Assembly (NCBI GenBank): GCA_934155005.1
Contig: CAKPGR010000002.1
Span: 33,568 to 97,567 of the forward strand
DNA: 64,000 nt
Direction: 5' to 3'
Origin: an uncultured Bacilli bacterium
GTDB taxonomy: Bacteria > Bacillota_I > Bacilli_A > RF39 > UBA660
Shown here: positions 36,744 to 48,065 of the stretch, in pieces
How positions within the stretch are numbered: the stretch's first letter is position 1
Layout of the letters: the number at the start of each line of letters is the position of its first letter
The notes under the pieces: generated by a model
The model's database searches: none
Seen by the model: only the letters and a program-made list of their open reading frames with translations
Told to the model about the DNA's origin: nothing
Position numbers and translations under genes: made by a program

Positions 36744-39700
36744 AGTCCATTAATTCATCTTCTAAAACATCTAATGGTTCTATATTAGAAGAATCATTTT
36801 CTAATTCATAGTCAACATCTTTATATCTTCTAGCACCTGTTCCAGCTGGAATAAGTTTACCAATGATAACATTTTCTTTAAGACCTTCTAGTTTATCAAC
36901 TTTACCATGAATAGCAGCATCAGTTAATATTCTAGTTGTCTCTTGGAATGATGCAGCAGATAGGAATGAATCTGTTTCCAATGATGCTTTAGTAATTCCA
37001 AGTAATACTGGTCTACCAGTAGCTGGATTTTTACCTTCTAGAATTAATTCTTTATTAATATCTCTAAAATGATTTATATTTATCATTGTACCAGGTAAGA
37101 ATAATGAATTTCCTGAATTAATTATTTTAATTTTTGAAATCATACGTTTAGCAATAATTTCAACGTGTTTATCTGAAATATCAACACCTTGTGAACGATA
37201 AACTTTTTGAATTTCTGATAAGATATATTGTTGTACAGCAATTGGATCTGTTACAACTAATAATTCTTTTGGACTAATAGCACCATGAGTAAGTCTTTGT
37301 CCAGCTTTAACTTCCTCACCTTTTTCTACTGCTAATTTAGCTCCATAATTAGATGTATGATTTTTAACTTCAACATCATTTTTAACAGAAATAATAAATT
37401 TACCATTTTCTTCTATAATATCTGATACCACACCATTAATTTCTGAAATAGTAGCTTTTCCTTTTGGATTACGAGCTTCAAATAATTCTTGAACACGAGG
37501 AAGACCTTGTGTAATATCGTCTCCGGCAACCCCACCAGTATTAATAGTACGCATTGTAAGTTGGGTACCTGGTTCACCAATTGATTGAGCAGCCATAATA
37601 CCAACAGCTTCTCCTATCTCAACAATTTGTCCTGTCGCTAAATTACGCCCGTAGCAATGTTTACAAATTCCATTTTCACTCTTACAAGTTAAAACAGTTC
37701 TAATAGAAATCTTAGTGATACCAGCTTTAATTATTTTATCAGCTAAATTTTCAGTTATATAAGTGTTTCTATCAACTATAACTTCTTTTGTTTCTGGATC
37801 AATTACTTTTTTATTGGTATAACGACCAACAATACGATCTCTAAATGATTCGATTAATGTACCATCAGTATTTAGGAATGCTTCAACTATAACTCCTTCA
37901 TCAGTACCACAATCTTCTTCTTTAATAATAATATCTTGGGCTACATCAACAAGTCTACGAGTTAAGTATCCAGCATCTGCTGTTTTAAGAGCTGTATCAA
38001 CGAATCCTTTTCTAATACCATGTGTTCCAAGGAAGAATTCAGAAACTCTAACACCTTCAAGGAATGAAGATGTAATAGGAATTTCAACAGTACCACCATC
38101 TGGTTTTGCCATAAGTCCACGCATACCAGCCATTTGGTTATAACTTCCCATATCTCCACGGGCCCCAGAATCAATCATAATTGAAATTGGATTATCCTTA
38201 TTTGATTCAATAATCTTTGTAAGTTCATCAGCAATTTTATTTTTAGCATTACTCCAAGTTGCGATAACATTTTCATATCTTTCATGCTCAGTGATAATAC
38301 CACGTTTATATTGCTTATTAATTTTATTAACTCTATCTTCAGCGTCATCAAGAATTTGTTTTTTATCTTTTGATGGAATAATATCTGAAATAGCAATTGA
38401 AATACCAGAAATTGTTGATTCTCTAAATCCTAAATCTTTCATTTTATCTAGCATTATAGAAGTCTCAGTTGTTTGATAACGTTTATAAATTTGAGCAATT
38501 AATTTTTTCAATACTCCCTTACCAAATGGTTTTACTAAATCCATTTCTTTAATAGCTTCTTTAATATTAGTTCCTTTAACTAAGAAATATTTATCAGGAG
38601 TAATTCCTTCAATATTTTCTTTTGTTCCATCATTAATATATTGGAATGTATCTGGGAATATTTCATTAAATTTAAGTTTTCCTACTGTTGTAACTAAATA
38701 TTTATCTTGTTGTTCTTCTGTAAATAATTTATGTTTAAATCCTTTTACTGGAATAGCGATTCTTGTATGTTGAGTAATTTCTCTTCTTTCATAAGCCATT
38801 AAAGCCTCATCTGGATCTTTAAATACTCTACCTTCACCAGGTTCTCCAGATTTTTCAATAGTAATATAATAGTTACCTAAAATCATATCTTGACCTGGTG
38901 TAACAATTGGATTACCATCAGAAGGTTTCAAGATATTGTTTGCACCAAGCATAAGGATTCTTGCTTCTGCTTGTGCTTCTTCACTAATTGGAACGTGAAC
39001 AGCCATTTGATCTCCATCGAAATCGGCATTAAATGCTGCACATACAAGTGGATGAAGACGAATTGCTCTACCACTAATTAGTTTAGGTTCAAATGCTTGA
39101 ATACCAAGTCTATGTAGTGTTGGAGCACGGTTTAACATAACTGGATGTTCTTTAATTTTCTCCTCAACTATATCCCAAACACGTGGATCTTGATTTTCAA
39201 TCATACGTTTAGCAGCTTTTATATTAGAAGCTAATTCTTTTGACACTAATCCATTAATTATATATGGTTTAAATAATTCAAGTGCCATTTCTTTTGGAAT
39301 ACCACATTCATACATTTTTAAATCTGGTCCAACAACGATAACTGAACGCCCTGAATAGTCAACACGTTTACCAAGTAAGTTTTGACGGAAACGTCCTTGT
39401 TTACCTTTTAACATGCTAGATAAAGATTTTAAAGGTCTATTCCCAGCTCCTGTTATATTACGACCACGTCTACCATTATCAAATAAAGCATCTACTGATT
39501 CTTGTAACATACGTTTTTCATTTTGAATAATGATTGATGGCGCTCCTAATTCCATTAATTTTTTTAAACGATTATTACGGTTAATTACACGTCTATATAA
39601 ATCATTTAAATCGGATGTAGCGAATCTACCACCATCTAATTGAATCATTGGTCTAAGTTCTGGTGGAATAACTGGAATAACATCCATAATCATCCACTCA

Positions 39701-40374
39701 GGTTTATTTCCTGATTCTAAGAAAGCATCTAATACATCTAATCTTTTAACTAGACGAATTCTCTTTTGACTAGTTGAATCTTTTATTTCTTCTATTTCTT
39801 CTTTTATTTTTTTTACTTCTTCTTCAATGTTTACTTCACAAAGTAGTTCTTTAATTGCCTCAGCACCCATTCCTACTCTAAAAGTATTACCATATTTTTC
39901 ATAATAAGAACGATATTCTTTATCAGAAATAGTTTGTTTTTTCTCTAAAGGTGCTTCACCTGGATCTAATACAACATATGAAACGAAATATAAAACTTCT
40001 TCCAAATCTCTTGGTGACATATCAAGCACTAGTCCCATTCTTGATGGAATTCCTTTAAAGAACCATATGTGAGATACTGGTGTAGCAAGTTCGATATGTC
40101 CCATACGTTCACGACGAACTTTTGATTTAGTAACTTCTACACCACATCTATCACAAACGATATTTTTATATCTTAATCTTTTATATTTACCACAACTACA
40201 TTCAAAATCTTTAGTTGGTCCAAATATCTTTTCACAGAATAAACCATCTCTTTCTGGTTTTAAAGTACGATAGTTTATTGTTTCAGCTTTTTTTACTTCT
40301 CCATGTGACCAAGCACGAATTTTTTCAGGAGAGGCAATTGAAATTCTTAATCCTTCAATATTATTAACATCCAT
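36742..40374 (-). CDS. rpoC: RNA polymerase subunit beta-prime
   Basis: 1210 residues. Zinc-binding N-terminus ([20 protein letters not shown]), catalytic magnesium loop [12 protein letters not shown], trigger-loop region [16 protein letters not shown], second zinc site [13 protein letters not shown]. The start ATG overlaps the rpoB stop by one base. Ends DVLEDELMD. Intact. Confidence 0.99.
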   Translation of the reverse strand: MDVNNIEGLRISIASPEKIRAWSHGEVKKAETINYRTLKPERDGLFCEKIFGPTKDFECSCGKYKRLRYKNIVCDRCGVEVTKSKVRRERMGHIELATPVSHIWFFKGIPSRMGLVLDMSPRDLEEVLYFVSYVVLDPGEAPLEKKQTISDKEYRSYYEKYGNTFRVGMGAEAIKELLCEVNIEEEVKKIKEEIEEIKDSTSQKRIRLVKRLDVLDAFLESGNKPEWMIMDVIPVIPPELRPMIQLDGGRFATSDLNDLYRRVINRNNRLKKLMELGAPSIIIQNEKRMLQESVDALFDNGRRGRNITGAGNRPLKSLSSMLKGKQGRFRQNLLGKRVDYSGRSVIVVGPDLKMYECGIPKEMALELFKPYIINGLVSKELASNIKAAKRMIENQDPRVWDIVEEKIKEHPVMLNRAPTLHRLGIQAFEPKLISGRAIRLHPLVCAAFNADFDGDQMAVHVPISEEAQAEARILMLGANNILKPSDGNPIVTPGQDMILGNYYITIEKSGEPGEGRVFKDPDEALMAYERREITQHTRIAIPVKGFKHKLFTEEQQDKYLVTTVGKLKFNEIFPDTFQYINDGTKENIEGITPDKYFLVKGTNIKEAIKEMDLVKPFGKGVLKKLIAQIYKRYQTTETSIMLDKMKDLGFRESTISGISIAISDIIPSKDKKQILDDAEDRVNKINKQYKRGIITEHERYENVIATWSNAKNKIADELTKIIESNKDNPISIMIDSGARGDMGSYNQMAGMRGLMAKPDGGTVEIPITSSFLEGVRVSEFFLGTHGIRKGFVDTALKTADAGYLTRRLVDVAQDIIIKEEDCGTDEGVIVEAFLNTDGTLIESFRDRIVGRYTNKKVIDPETKEVIVDRNTYITENLADKIIKAGITKISIRTVLTCKSENGICKHCYGRNLATGQIVEIGEAVGIMAAQSIGEPGTQLTMRTINTGGVAGDDITQGLPRVQELFEARNPKGKATISEINGVVSDIIEENGKFIISVKNDVEVKNHTSNYGAKLAVEKGEEVKAGQRLTHGAISPKELLVVTDPIAVQQYILSEIQKVYRSQGVDISDKHVEIIAKRMISKIKIINSGNSLFLPGTMININHFRDINKELILEGKNPATGRPVLLGITKASLETDSFLSAASFQETTRILTDAAIHGKVDKLEGLKENVIIGKLIPAGTGARRYKDVDYELENDSSNIEPLDVLEDELMD

Positions 40375-43300
40375 TAATCTTCAGCCCCTTCCATTTTTTC
40401 TAATTCTTCTAAAGGTACATCTTCAATATTATCTAAATCATTATCAAATTCTTCATTTTCTTCTAATGGTTCATTATCTTCAACTTCTTCTGGTTCTATA
40501 TTAGTAGGTTGTAAATATGAATCTTCTTCATCTTCTTCTACTTCTTTAAAATCAACATATTCCCCTTCTTTATTTAAAACAGAAATATCTAATCCTAAAG
40601 CTTGGAATTCTTTTATTAAAACTCTAAAGCTTTCTGGAACTCCTGATTTTGGAAGTGGTGTTCCCTTAACTAATGATTCATAAACTTTAACACGTCCAAC
40701 AACATCATCTGATTTTATAGTAATCATCTCTTGTAAAACGTGAGCAGCACCATAAGCATAAAGTGCCCAAACTTCCATTTCACCAAATCTTTGTCCACCA
40801 AATTGAGCTTTACCACCAAGTGGTTGTTGTGTAACAAGTGAATAAGGTCCTGTTGATCTAGCATGTAGTTTATCATCAACCATGTGATGAAGTTTTATCA
40901 TGTACATAACACCTACACTAATTCTATTATCAAATTTTTCACCTGTACGTCCATCATATAGTTCAGATTTACCATCAGCATCACATCCTGCTTCTTTTAA
41001 GGCATCAACAATTTCTTCTACATTAGCACCATCAAATACTGGTGTTGCTACATATATACCAAGTTCTTTGGCAGCTAAACCTAAATGCATTTCTAGGATT
41101 TGCCCTAAATTCATACGCGATGGAACTCCAAGTGGGTTAAGTAAGATATCAATTGGCTCACCATTTGGTAAGTATGGCATATCTTCTTCTGGTAATATTA
41201 ATGATACAACACCTTTATTACCATGACGTCCAGCCATTTTATCTCCAACTGTTATTTTACGTTTTTGAGCTATATAAACACGAACAATTTTTGAAACTCC
41301 TGCTGGAAGTTCATCAGAATCTTCTTTTGTAAATATTTTTACATCATGTACGATACCTGCTCCACCATTTGGAACTCTTAATGATGTATCTCTTACTTCA
41401 CGAGTTTTTTCTCCAAAAATAGCATGTAATAATTTTTCTTCGCTTGTAAGTTCAGCCATTCCTTTTGGTGTTACCTTACCAACTAATATATCATCACTTT
41501 TAACCTCTGTACCTATTCTAATAATACCATTTTCATCTAAGTTTTTACGTGCTTCTTCACCTATATTTGGAATATCACGTGTAAATTCTTCTGGTCCAAG
41601 TTTAGTATCACGACATTCAATTTGATAATCTTCAATATGGATTGAAGTATAAACATCATCTTTAACTAGTCTTTCATTTAATATAACGGCATCTTCATAG
41701 TTATATCCATTATAGTTCATAAATGCTACTGTAACATTTTTACCAAGTGACATTTCACCTTTATCAGTTGAAGGCCCATCGGCAATTACTTGTCCCATTT
41801 TTACTTTATCATTTTTTCTTACAATTGGTACTTGATGATAACATGTACCAGCATTACTTCTTTCATATCCATTTAAGTAGTATGTATCCATTCCACCTAA
41901 TGTTTTAACAATTATTTTTTTAGCATCAACATAGTCAACTATACCATCAGCATTTGCTATTACAACTGCTCCAGAATCTTTTGCTGCAACTCCTTCTACA
42001 CCTGTTCCAACAAGTGGTGCCTCTGCTTTTAAAAGTGGTATTGCTTGACGTTGCATGTTAGCACCCATAAGGGCTCTTTTTCCATCATCGTGTTCCAAGA
42101 ATGGAATACCTTGTGTTGCAATTGATACAACTTGTTGTGGTGAAACATCCATATAATCAACTTTTTCAGCTTCAATCATAATGTTATCTCCACGATATCT
42201 AACTGGAACCATTTCATCAGCAATTATATCATCTTTAACATTAACTGCTGCTTGTGAAATATAATAATCTAATTCTTCATCAGCAGTCATATAAACAACT
42301 TCATCAGTTATTTTTTTATTATTTACTTTTCTATATGGAGTCATTATAAATCCATAATCATCAACCTTAGCGTAACTTGAAAGTTGTGTTATTAAACCGA
42401 TATTAGGTCCTTCTGGTGATTCTACTGGACAAAGTCTACCATAGTGTGATGCATTAACGTCACGAACATCCATACCAGCTCTATCTCTTGAAAGTCCACC
42501 AGGTCCTAATGAAGAAAGTCTTCTTTTATTTGAAAGTTCAGCAACTGGATTTGTTTGATCCATAAATTGTGAAAGTTGTGATGAACCAAAGAATTCCTTA
42601 ATAGAAGCTGTAAGCGGTCTAATATTAATTAATGATTTTGGTGTTACCTCTTCTATTTCTTGAGTACTCATACGATCACGAATAACTCTTTCAATTCTTG
42701 AAATACCAATTCTAAATTGATTTTGTAATAATTCACCAACTTGACGAACACGTCTATTTGATAAGTGATCTATTTCATCAAAATTTCCAATTCCATCTAA
42801 TAAATTTAAATAATATGATACTGATGCATAAATATCAGAAATAGTAAGTCTTTTTACGTCAATTTCTGGATCATTACCAATTATTTCAACTACTTTAGTC
42901 TTGTCTACATTTGAGTAAACTTTAACTGTTTGAACTCTATTATATGAATCTAATTCTTCATTTATTAAAGTTTCTTTTATACCGTATCCTTTTTCAAAAA
43001 TAGGTTTTAAAGTTTCTAGAACTTCTTTTGTAACAAGTGTATCTTTTTCAGCAACAACTTTATTTCCATCTTTAATTGTTTCTGCTAATACACATCCAAG
43101 TAATCTATCAACAACATTTAATTTACGATTAAATTTATAACGTCCTACACGAGCTAAATCATATCTAAATGAATCAAAAAATCTAGATATTAATTGGTTT
43201 TTAGCACTATCTAATGTTGAAGGTTCACCTGGTCTTAATTTAGAATGAATATCAATTAATGATTCATCTGTATTTTTGTTAGTGTCTTTATTAATTGTAT

Positions 43301-43955
43301 TATTTAAATATTCATTTTCTCCAAATAAGTCAATTATATCTTCATCACTTGAAAGTCCAATTGCTCTAAGTAATGTAGTGATAGGAACTTTTCTAGTTCT
43401 ATCGATTCGAACATAGATAACATTTCTAGCATCTAGTTCATATTCAAGCCATGTACCTCTTGTTGGTATAACTTGACTAGTTACAACAGATCTACCATTT
43501 TTATCTATTTCTTTTGAGAAATAAACAGATGGAGACCTAACTAATTGTGAGACAATAACTCTCTCAGCACCATTAATAATAAATGTACCGCTTTCAGTCA
43601 TAACAGGCATATCTCCAAGATAGATTTCTTGTTCTTTTACTTCTCCTGTTTCATGATTAAAAAGTCTAGCTTGCACTTTTAAAGGCGCTGCATAAGTTGC
43701 ATATCTCTCTTTACAATCTTTAATTGAGTATCTTGGTTTGTCAAAATAATATTCACCAAATTCTAACGCTAAATTACCAGTAAAACTCTCTACTGGAAAA
43801 ATATCTTCAAATACTTCGGTTATACCATTAGTTAAAAACCAATCATAAGATTTTTTTTGAATTTCAAGTAAATTACCTAATTCAATAGCATTTTTTGTTT
43901 TTGCATAATTTCTTCTTTCGCGATAATCGCTAAATTTTTTAACTGTATAAGCCAC
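40374..43955 (-). CDS. rpoB: RNA polymerase subunit beta
   Basis: 1193 residues. [27 protein letters not shown] (rifampicin region), [23 protein letters not shown] and [15 protein letters not shown] acidic C-terminal tail. The start is taken as GTG 43955 because AGGGGTGAAA precedes it; an in-frame ATG 45 bases upstream has no ribosome site. The rifampicin region reads [12 protein letters not shown] with [10 protein letters not shown], without the typical resistance changes I can recognise. Overlaps rpoC by one base. Confidence 0.99.
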   Translation of the reverse strand: MAYTVKKFSDYRERRNYAKTKNAIELGNLLEIQKKSYDWFLTNGITEVFEDIFPVESFTGNLALEFGEYYFDKPRYSIKDCKERYATYAAPLKVQARLFNHETGEVKEQEIYLGDMPVMTESGTFIINGAERVIVSQLVRSPSVYFSKEIDKNGRSVVTSQVIPTRGTWLEYELDARNVIYVRIDRTRKVPITTLLRAIGLSSDEDIIDLFGENEYLNNTINKDTNKNTDESLIDIHSKLRPGEPSTLDSAKNQLISRFFDSFRYDLARVGRYKFNRKLNVVDRLLGCVLAETIKDGNKVVAEKDTLVTKEVLETLKPIFEKGYGIKETLINEELDSYNRVQTVKVYSNVDKTKVVEIIGNDPEIDVKRLTISDIYASVSYYLNLLDGIGNFDEIDHLSNRRVRQVGELLQNQFRIGISRIERVIRDRMSTQEIEEVTPKSLINIRPLTASIKEFFGSSQLSQFMDQTNPVAELSNKRRLSSLGPGGLSRDRAGMDVRDVNASHYGRLCPVESPEGPNIGLITQLSSYAKVDDYGFIMTPYRKVNNKKITDEVVYMTADEELDYYISQAAVNVKDDIIADEMVPVRYRGDNIMIEAEKVDYMDVSPQQVVSIATQGIPFLEHDDGKRALMGANMQRQAIPLLKAEAPLVGTGVEGVAAKDSGAVVIANADGIVDYVDAKKIIVKTLGGMDTYYLNGYERSNAGTCYHQVPIVRKNDKVKMGQVIADGPSTDKGEMSLGKNVTVAFMNYNGYNYEDAVILNERLVKDDVYTSIHIEDYQIECRDTKLGPEEFTRDIPNIGEEARKNLDENGIIRIGTEVKSDDILVGKVTPKGMAELTSEEKLLHAIFGEKTREVRDTSLRVPNGGAGIVHDVKIFTKEDSDELPAGVSKIVRVYIAQKRKITVGDKMAGRHGNKGVVSLILPEEDMPYLPNGEPIDILLNPLGVPSRMNLGQILEMHLGLAAKELGIYVATPVFDGANVEEIVDALKEAGCDADGKSELYDGRTGEKFDNRISVGVMYMIKLHHMVDDKLHARSTGPYSLVTQQPLGGKAQFGGQRFGEMEVWALYAYGAAHVLQEMITIKSDDVVGRVKVYESLVKGTPLPKSGVPESFRVLIKEFQALGLDISVLNKEGEYVDFKEVEEDEEDSYLQPTNIEPEEVEDNEPLEENEEFDNDLDNIEDVPLEELEKMEGAED

Positions 43956-44025
43956 TCTTTCACCCCTACGTACTATATTTTTTAAAAGAACATAACTCAA
44001 AATAAAGTGTATGCGTCAATTTATA

Positions 44026-44054
44026 ATTTTAACAAATTTGTTTCAAATTGTCAA
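44026..44054 (-). promoter_or_regulatory. Promoter before rpoB
   Basis: TTGACA (44049-44054), 17-base spacer, TAAAAT (44026-44031) on the minus strand, 71 bases before the rpoB start. It lets rpoBC be transcribed separately from the ribosomal protein genes. Confidence 0.85.
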
Positions 44055-44195
44055 TTATTTTCATGATGTTCCTATATTTAGATCAACATTCTTTCTTGCC
44101 AATTCCAAGATCCTTCTGTTATATCAATTACAAGAATATCTTTATTAAGTTTATATAGATATTAATTGGTGAATATCATACTTAAATAAATACGA

Positions 44196-44221
44196 CCAAA
44201 GCCCATACATACGTATAGGCT
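44196..44221 (-). terminator. Hairpin after rplL, partial terminator
   Basis: Stem GCCTATAC / GTATGGGC around GTAT, 15 bases beyond the rplL stop, followed by a weakly T-rich stretch. Position fits the known rplL-rpoB attenuator that reduces read-through into rpoBC. Confidence 0.55.
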
Positions 44222-44233
44222 ATAATCATATAA

Positions 44234-44602
44234 CTATTTTAATTCGATAGTAGCTCCAGCTTCTTCGAATTTAGCTTTAATTTCATTAGCTTCATCAGTA
44301 GATACATTTTCTTTAATAACTCCACCATTATCAGCGATAGCTTTAGATTCTCCTAAACCTAATCCTGTAATTTCTTTGATTAATTTGATAACTGGAAGTT
44401 TATTAGCACCAGCGCTTGCTAATACAACATTAACTGAGCTTGGTCCTTCTTCTACAGCTTCACCTTGAGCTGGTGCAGCAACTGCAACAGCACTTGGATC
44501 TACACCAAATTCTTCTTTCATTGCATCTACTAATTCTTTTACTTCAAGAATTGTCATTTCTTTTAATCCACTAATAAATTCGTCTTTTGTAAATTTTGCC
44601 AT
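44234..44602 (-). CDS. rplL: Ribosomal protein L7/L12
   Basis: 122 residues: N-terminal dimerisation helices, an Ala/Pro-rich hinge (AVAVAAPAQGEAVEEGPSS), and the factor-binding C-terminal domain (NVVLASAGANKLPVIKLIKEITGLGLGESKAI). Stalk protein binding L10 and recruiting translation factors. Follows rplJ by 32 bases. Confidence 0.98.
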   Translation of the reverse strand: MAKFTKDEFISGLKEMTILEVKELVDAMKEEFGVDPSAVAVAAPAQGEAVEEGPSSVNVVLASAGANKLPVIKLIKEITGLGLGESKAIADNGGVIKENVSTDEANEIKAKFEEAGATIELK

Positions 44603-44634
44603 TTTACATTCCTCCTCTTTTTTATTTTATATTT

Positions 44635-45126
44635 TTATTTTTCTAAATCTTTACTATATAAATCTAAACTAATAGATAAGTCGCGAACAACTCCCATAAG
44701 TCCAGAAGCAAGCATTGTAAGCAATCCTTCTCTTGATGGAATAGCAGCTAATTCGCTTAACATTTTTTGATCAGCAATTTCGCCATCTACAACTCCAACT
44801 TTAAGTTCTAATGCTTTATGTTTTTTTGCAAAATCGCTTAGCACTTTGATTGGCGCTACTGCATCACTACCAAATGCTATTGCCTTTGGTCCATTTAAAT
44901 GTTCATCAATATTGATATTCAAATTATCTAAGGCTCTTTTTGTTAATGTATTTTTATAGATCTTAAATTCTGAACCAGTTTCTTTTAATTTTCTTCTAAG
45001 TTCATTTGTTTCAGAAACTGTAAGTCCACGATATTCAAATAAAACATAAGTTGATGCATTTTTCATTTTATCTGTTATTTCATTAACAACTTCTTGTTTC
45101 TTTTCAATTATTTTTTGATTTGCCAT
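44635..45126 (-). CDS. rplJ: Ribosomal protein L10
   Basis: 163 residues. FEYRGLTVSETNELRRKLKETGSEFKIYKNTLTKRAL is the rRNA-binding half; the C-terminal helix binds L7/L12 dimers. L10 (with L12) is known to repress its own mRNA by binding the leader seen just upstream. Confidence 0.98.
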   Translation of the reverse strand: MANQKIIEKKQEVVNEITDKMKNASTYVLFEYRGLTVSETNELRRKLKETGSEFKIYKNTLTKRALDNLNINIDEHLNGPKAIAFGSDAVAPIKVLSDFAKKHKALELKVGVVDGEIADQKMLSELAAIPSREGLLTMLASGLMGVVRDLSISLDLYSKDLEK

Positions 45127-45139
45127 CTTGCACCTCCTT

Positions 45140-45253
45140 CATATTTTCCCGTAAAAAAGTCCTTAACACTGTAAGGACCCGAAAGACTTAGTATAAGTTC
45201 CTCGGTAGGATATTTAAGCATACGCACCTACTGTCTACGGTTCCAATCACATT
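45140..45253 (-). ncRNA. L10 leader (rplJ autoregulatory RNA)
   Basis: Minus-strand RNA ahead of rplJ: GTAGACAGTAGGTGCG ... CCTACCGAGGAACTTATACTAAGTC... then a perfect stem GTCCTTACAGTGTTAAGGAC and a T6 run. This matches the L10 leader layout of Bacilli: an L10(L12)-binding kink-turn region followed by an attenuator. Confidence 0.92.
45154..45181 (-). terminator. Attenuator terminator in the L10 leader
   Basis: Stem GTCCTTA / TAAGGAC and T6 run on the minus strand, inside the leader and before the rplJ ribosome site. Confidence 0.85.
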
Positions 45254-45274
45254 TAAATTATAACATATTATTTA

Positions 45275-45970
45275 TTACATGTCAAAGTCATTTATATCAA
45301 TTTTAACACCTGGACCCATAGTTGATGATAAACTAACATTTAAAATGTATTTACCTTTTACAACTGATGGTTTTGTTTTACTTATAAGTGATACAAATGC
45401 TTTAATATTTTCAACTAGTTTTTGATCTTCAAAAGATACTTTTCCAACTAAAACATGTACATTTCCGTAACTATCTGTACGATATTCAATACGTCCTTTT
45501 TTAACATCTTCAACAGCTGTTTTTGTATCCATTGTAACAGTTCCAGTTTTAGGGTTTGGCATTAATCCTTTTGGTCCTAAAACTCTACCTAATTTACCAA
45601 GTAATGGCATCATATCAGGTGTTGCTATCATTGTATCAAAATCAAACCAATTTTCTTTTTCTATTTTTTCTAAATAATCACTGTCTCCAACATAATCAGC
45701 GCCAGCTTCTTTTGCAGCTTTTGCAGCTTCTCCCTTAGCAATAACTAAAACTTTTTTAGTTTTTCCTGTTCCATTTGGTAAAACGATTGCTCCTCTTAAT
45801 TGTTGGTCAGCTTTCTTAGTATCAAGATTTAATCTTAATGCTAATTCGATTGAAGCATCAAAATTAGTTATTGAAGTTTCTTTTGCTAATTTTACAGCTT
45901 CTTCTAATGTATAGCTTTTTGTTTTATCAATTTTTTTTGCAGCTTCTACATATTTTTTTCCTTTTTTCAT
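45275..45970 (-). CDS. rplA: Ribosomal protein L1
   Basis: 231 residues. Typical motifs [33 protein letters not shown] and [19 protein letters not shown]. Binds the L1 stalk of 23S rRNA and, in many bacteria, its own mRNA. Follows rplK by 64 bases that hold one of two matching short motifs. Confidence 0.98.
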   Translation of the reverse strand: MKKGKKYVEAAKKIDKTKSYTLEEAVKLAKETSITNFDASIELALRLNLDTKKADQQLRGAIVLPNGTGKTKKVLVIAKGEAAKAAKEAGADYVGDSDYLEKIEKENWFDFDTMIATPDMMPLLGKLGRVLGPKGLMPNPKTGTVTMDTKTAVEDVKKGRIEYRTDSYGNVHVLVGKVSFEDQKLVENIKAFVSLISKTKPSVVKGKYILNVSLSSTMGPGVKIDINDFDM

Positions 45971-45985
45971 TTTATACCTCCTTAT

Positions 45986-46017
45986 GTGGTCTAATAGCGG
46001 ATTTTACTTCCTCCCAC
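45986..46017 (-). promoter_or_regulatory. Probable L1-binding leader motif before rplA
   Basis: Minus strand GTGGGAGGAAG...ATCCGC...GACCAC: a GTGG / CCAC-closed hairpin directly upstream of the rplA ribosome site. The same pattern (GTGGGAGAT...CCAC) precedes rplK, and L1 is known to autoregulate rplK-rplA by binding such a site. Confidence 0.5.
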
Positions 46018-46034
46018 AGGGGAAATTATTATTT

Positions 46035-46463
46035 TTAATTTTCTTCTATTTTAACGCCCATATTACGAGCTGTTCCAGTAACACTTTTCATAACTGCTTC
46101 AACATCATAAGCGTTTGAATCTGGTAATTTAATTTCAGCTATTTCTCTAAGTTGAGCTTGTGTTAAAGTTGCAACTGTTTCATTAGATCCTTTAACAGAA
46201 CCTTTTTTAATACCAGCAAACTTTTTGATTAATTCAGCTACCGGTGGAGTTTTTAATACGAAATCAAATGTTCTATCTTCATAAACATTGATTACAACTG
46301 GTATTATATCTCCCATTTTATCTTTTGTAGCGTCATTATATTTTGTACAAAATTCACCTAAATTAATACCTGCAGGTCCTAAAACTGTTCCTACTGGTGG
46401 TGCTGGTGTTGCTTTTCCAGCTGGAATTTGTAACTTAATAACTTTTGAAATTTGTTTTGCCAC
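46035..46463 (-). CDS. rplK: Ribosomal protein L11
   Basis: 142 residues. [26 protein letters not shown] and the C-terminal rRNA-binding domain with [41 protein letters not shown]. Start taken at GTG 46463 with AGGAGGTG upstream; the longer frame adds three residues with no ribosome site. Confidence 0.98.
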   Translation of the reverse strand: MAKQISKVIKLQIPAGKATPAPPVGTVLGPAGINLGEFCTKYNDATKDKMGDIIPVVINVYEDRTFDFVLKTPPVAELIKKFAGIKKGSVKGSNETVATLTQAQLREIAEIKLPDSNAYDVEAVMKSVTGTARNMGVKIEEN

Positions 46464-46492
46464 GAAAAACACCTCCTATACTTTTTTCGCGA

Positions 46493-46528
46493 GTGGTTCA
46501 AATGATATCCGCTTTTTCAATCTCCCAC
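46493..46528 (-). promoter_or_regulatory. Probable L1-binding leader motif before rplK
   Basis: Minus strand GTGGGAGATTG, AAGCGGATATC, TTGAACCAC, closed by GTGG/CCAC. Its GCGGAT is complementary to the ATCCGC in the motif before rplA. Inferred L1 autoregulation. Confidence 0.5.
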
Positions 46529-46589
46529 TTTATCTATATAAATATATATAGCTAGTTAAATATATCATATTTTTAACATTTTGTAAATA

Positions 46590-47246
46590 TTATTTAGTCT
46601 TAGAAATAATTTTTTCTCTATTTTGAACATTTACAATGAACTCATATTTATCTACTTTTTTATAAACTTCTCCAATTTTAGAATATTCAATTGGATTTAT
46701 TTTTATACTTATAAAGTAATTAGATAAGTAATGATTTTCACTTAATAACATTTTTAAATCATGTGAAAAATCTTCTAAAAATTTATTAGGTACAGGAAAA
46801 CCAATCCCACCTATCAATACTTTTGCATTTAAATCTTTAAAAAGTGGATCGTTATAAAAAAATTGATTTTTTTGATATTGACTAAGCAATTGGTTTATCA
46901 AAATACTATTAACCTTATCAATTTGATTATTCAAATCTAAATAATAATTATATAGTCCACTATTCATATAATTAATCTCATCCGTTGTATATTGTTTTTT
47001 TGTTTTATCAATAAAATCTAGTTGTTTTCTTTTTTCTTCCATTATAATTTCATCAGCAATTTGTTTACTACTAGAAGAATTATTTAAAATATTGTCTACA
47101 TTTTCTTGGTAATTAATCATATTATTCAAAATTTCATTTTTTATTTTTTCTTGTTCTAATAGTGAGTCTACATTATTTTGGATATTTTTTTTACTTTCAA
47201 ATTGATTTAAAATTTGATCTATTTTTTCTTCTAAATTCTCAGTCAT
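46590..47246 (-). CDS. Coiled-coil protein of unknown function in the nusG-rplK operon
   Basis: 218 residues. Residues about 1-115 are heptad-like and Asn/Gln-rich (ILNQFESKKNIQNNVDSLLEQEKIKNEI...), then a compact part with LNAKVLIGGIGFPVPNKFL. No signal peptide. Starts one base after nusG stops and is followed by rplK, so it is cotranscribed with translation and transcription genes. I do not recognise a family. Orthologues at this position would be telling. Confidence 0.6.
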   Translation of the reverse strand: MTENLEEKIDQILNQFESKKNIQNNVDSLLEQEKIKNEILNNMINYQENVDNILNNSSSSKQIADEIIMEEKRKQLDFIDKTKKQYTTDEINYMNSGLYNYYLDLNNQIDKVNSILINQLLSQYQKNQFFYNDPLFKDLNAKVLIGGIGFPVPNKFLEDFSHDLKMLLSENHYLSNYFISIKINPIEYSKIGEVYKKVDKYEFIVNVQNREKIISKTK

Positions 47247-47247
47247 A

Positions 47248-47781
47248 TTATGCCTTTTCTATTTCAGAAAGACCAAGTTCTACAACTGTTTCTTGTCCAA
47301 ATAAATCTAGCGCTACTTCTAATGATTGGTTTTCTACATTAATTTTTTTAACTTTTCCAAACATGTTAGCAAATGGTCCACTTGAAACTTTAACCATATC
47401 GTCTACATTCAAATCGTTTCCAATTTCAAGTCTACTCATACCCATTGACCCTAATATTTTATCAACTTCGTTTGGAGCTAATGGGAAAGGTTTTGCACCT
47501 TTACCAGATGATCCAATAAACCCTGTAACACCAGGTGTATTTCTAACTATAAACCAAGCTTCGTCTGTCATTACCATTTCAACTAATATATAACCTGGAA
47601 ACATCTTTTTTACTTTTTTCTTTTCTTTACCATCTTTTATTTCAACTTCTGTTTGTTCTGGAACTATAACTCTTAAAATATAATCTTCCATTCCCATAGT
47701 TGAAGCACGCATTTCAAGTTTTTCTTTTACCTTATTCTCATGCCCTGAATAAGTATTTACTACATACCATTCTTTTTCCAT
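47248..47781 (-). CDS. nusG: Transcription elongation/termination factor NusG
   Basis: 177 residues: NGN domain (EWYVVNTYSGHENKVKEKL ... PGYILVEMVMTDEAWFIVRNTPGVTGFIG) and C-terminal KOW domain (VKVSSGPFANMFGKVKKI). Its ATG overlaps the secE stop by one base (TAATG). Confidence 0.98.
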   Translation of the reverse strand: MEKEWYVVNTYSGHENKVKEKLEMRASTMGMEDYILRVIVPEQTEVEIKDGKEKKKVKKMFPGYILVEMVMTDEAWFIVRNTPGVTGFIGSSGKGAKPFPLAPNEVDKILGSMGMSRLEIGNDLNVDDMVKVSSGPFANMFGKVKKINVENQSLEVALDLFGQETVVELGLSEIEKA

Positions 47782-47960
47782 TATCTAATCACCGTCTTTA
47801 CTACTGAAAATATTAAATCTAAACTTGTAAAAAATAATCCAAATATTAAAATACAAGCTAAGGTTGCAATTGAATTTTCAATCATTTCTTTCTTTTCAGG
47901 CCATCTTACCTTTTTCATTTCTTTTTTTACGCTTACTAAAAACCTAACTATTTTTTTCAT
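47781..47960 (-). CDS. secE: Preprotein translocase subunit SecE
   Basis: 59 residues, missed by a length cutoff. MKKIVRFLVSVKKEMKKVRWPEK is the amphipathic SecE helix with the conserved VRWP, followed by one membrane helix. Essential part of the SecYEG channel. Stop overlaps the nusG start. A promoter lies about 47 bases upstream. Confidence 0.95.
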   Translation of the reverse strand: MKKIVRFLVSVKKEMKKVRWPEKKEMIENSIATLACILIFGLFFTSLDLIFSVVKTVIR

Positions 47961-48006
47961 TTTACCATCCTTTATTCCAAATAAAAAACACTTGCGTGTT
48001 AATTAA

Positions 48007-48034
48007 ATTATATCATTTTTTTTTATTTAGTCAA
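48007..48034 (-). promoter_or_regulatory. Promoter of the secE-nusG operon
   Basis: TTGACT (48029-48034), 16-base spacer, TATAAT (48007-48012) on the minus strand. Confidence 0.8.
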
Positions 48035-48065
48035 TAATAATATGATATTTATATAAGTTTATTTA

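Noticed and set aside
40900..41226. Plus-strand open frame of 108 codons inside rpoB
   Set aside because: Antisense shadow of the rpoB coding sequence; no ribosome site and composition typical of a reverse frame.
44055..44195. Small gene between rplL and rpoB
   Set aside because: No frame with a start, ribosome site and coding-like composition; it is a leader region with a promoter.
46288..46551. Plus-strand frame opposite rplK
   Set aside because: Shadow of rplK; the amino-acid mix is that of a reverse-frame translation.
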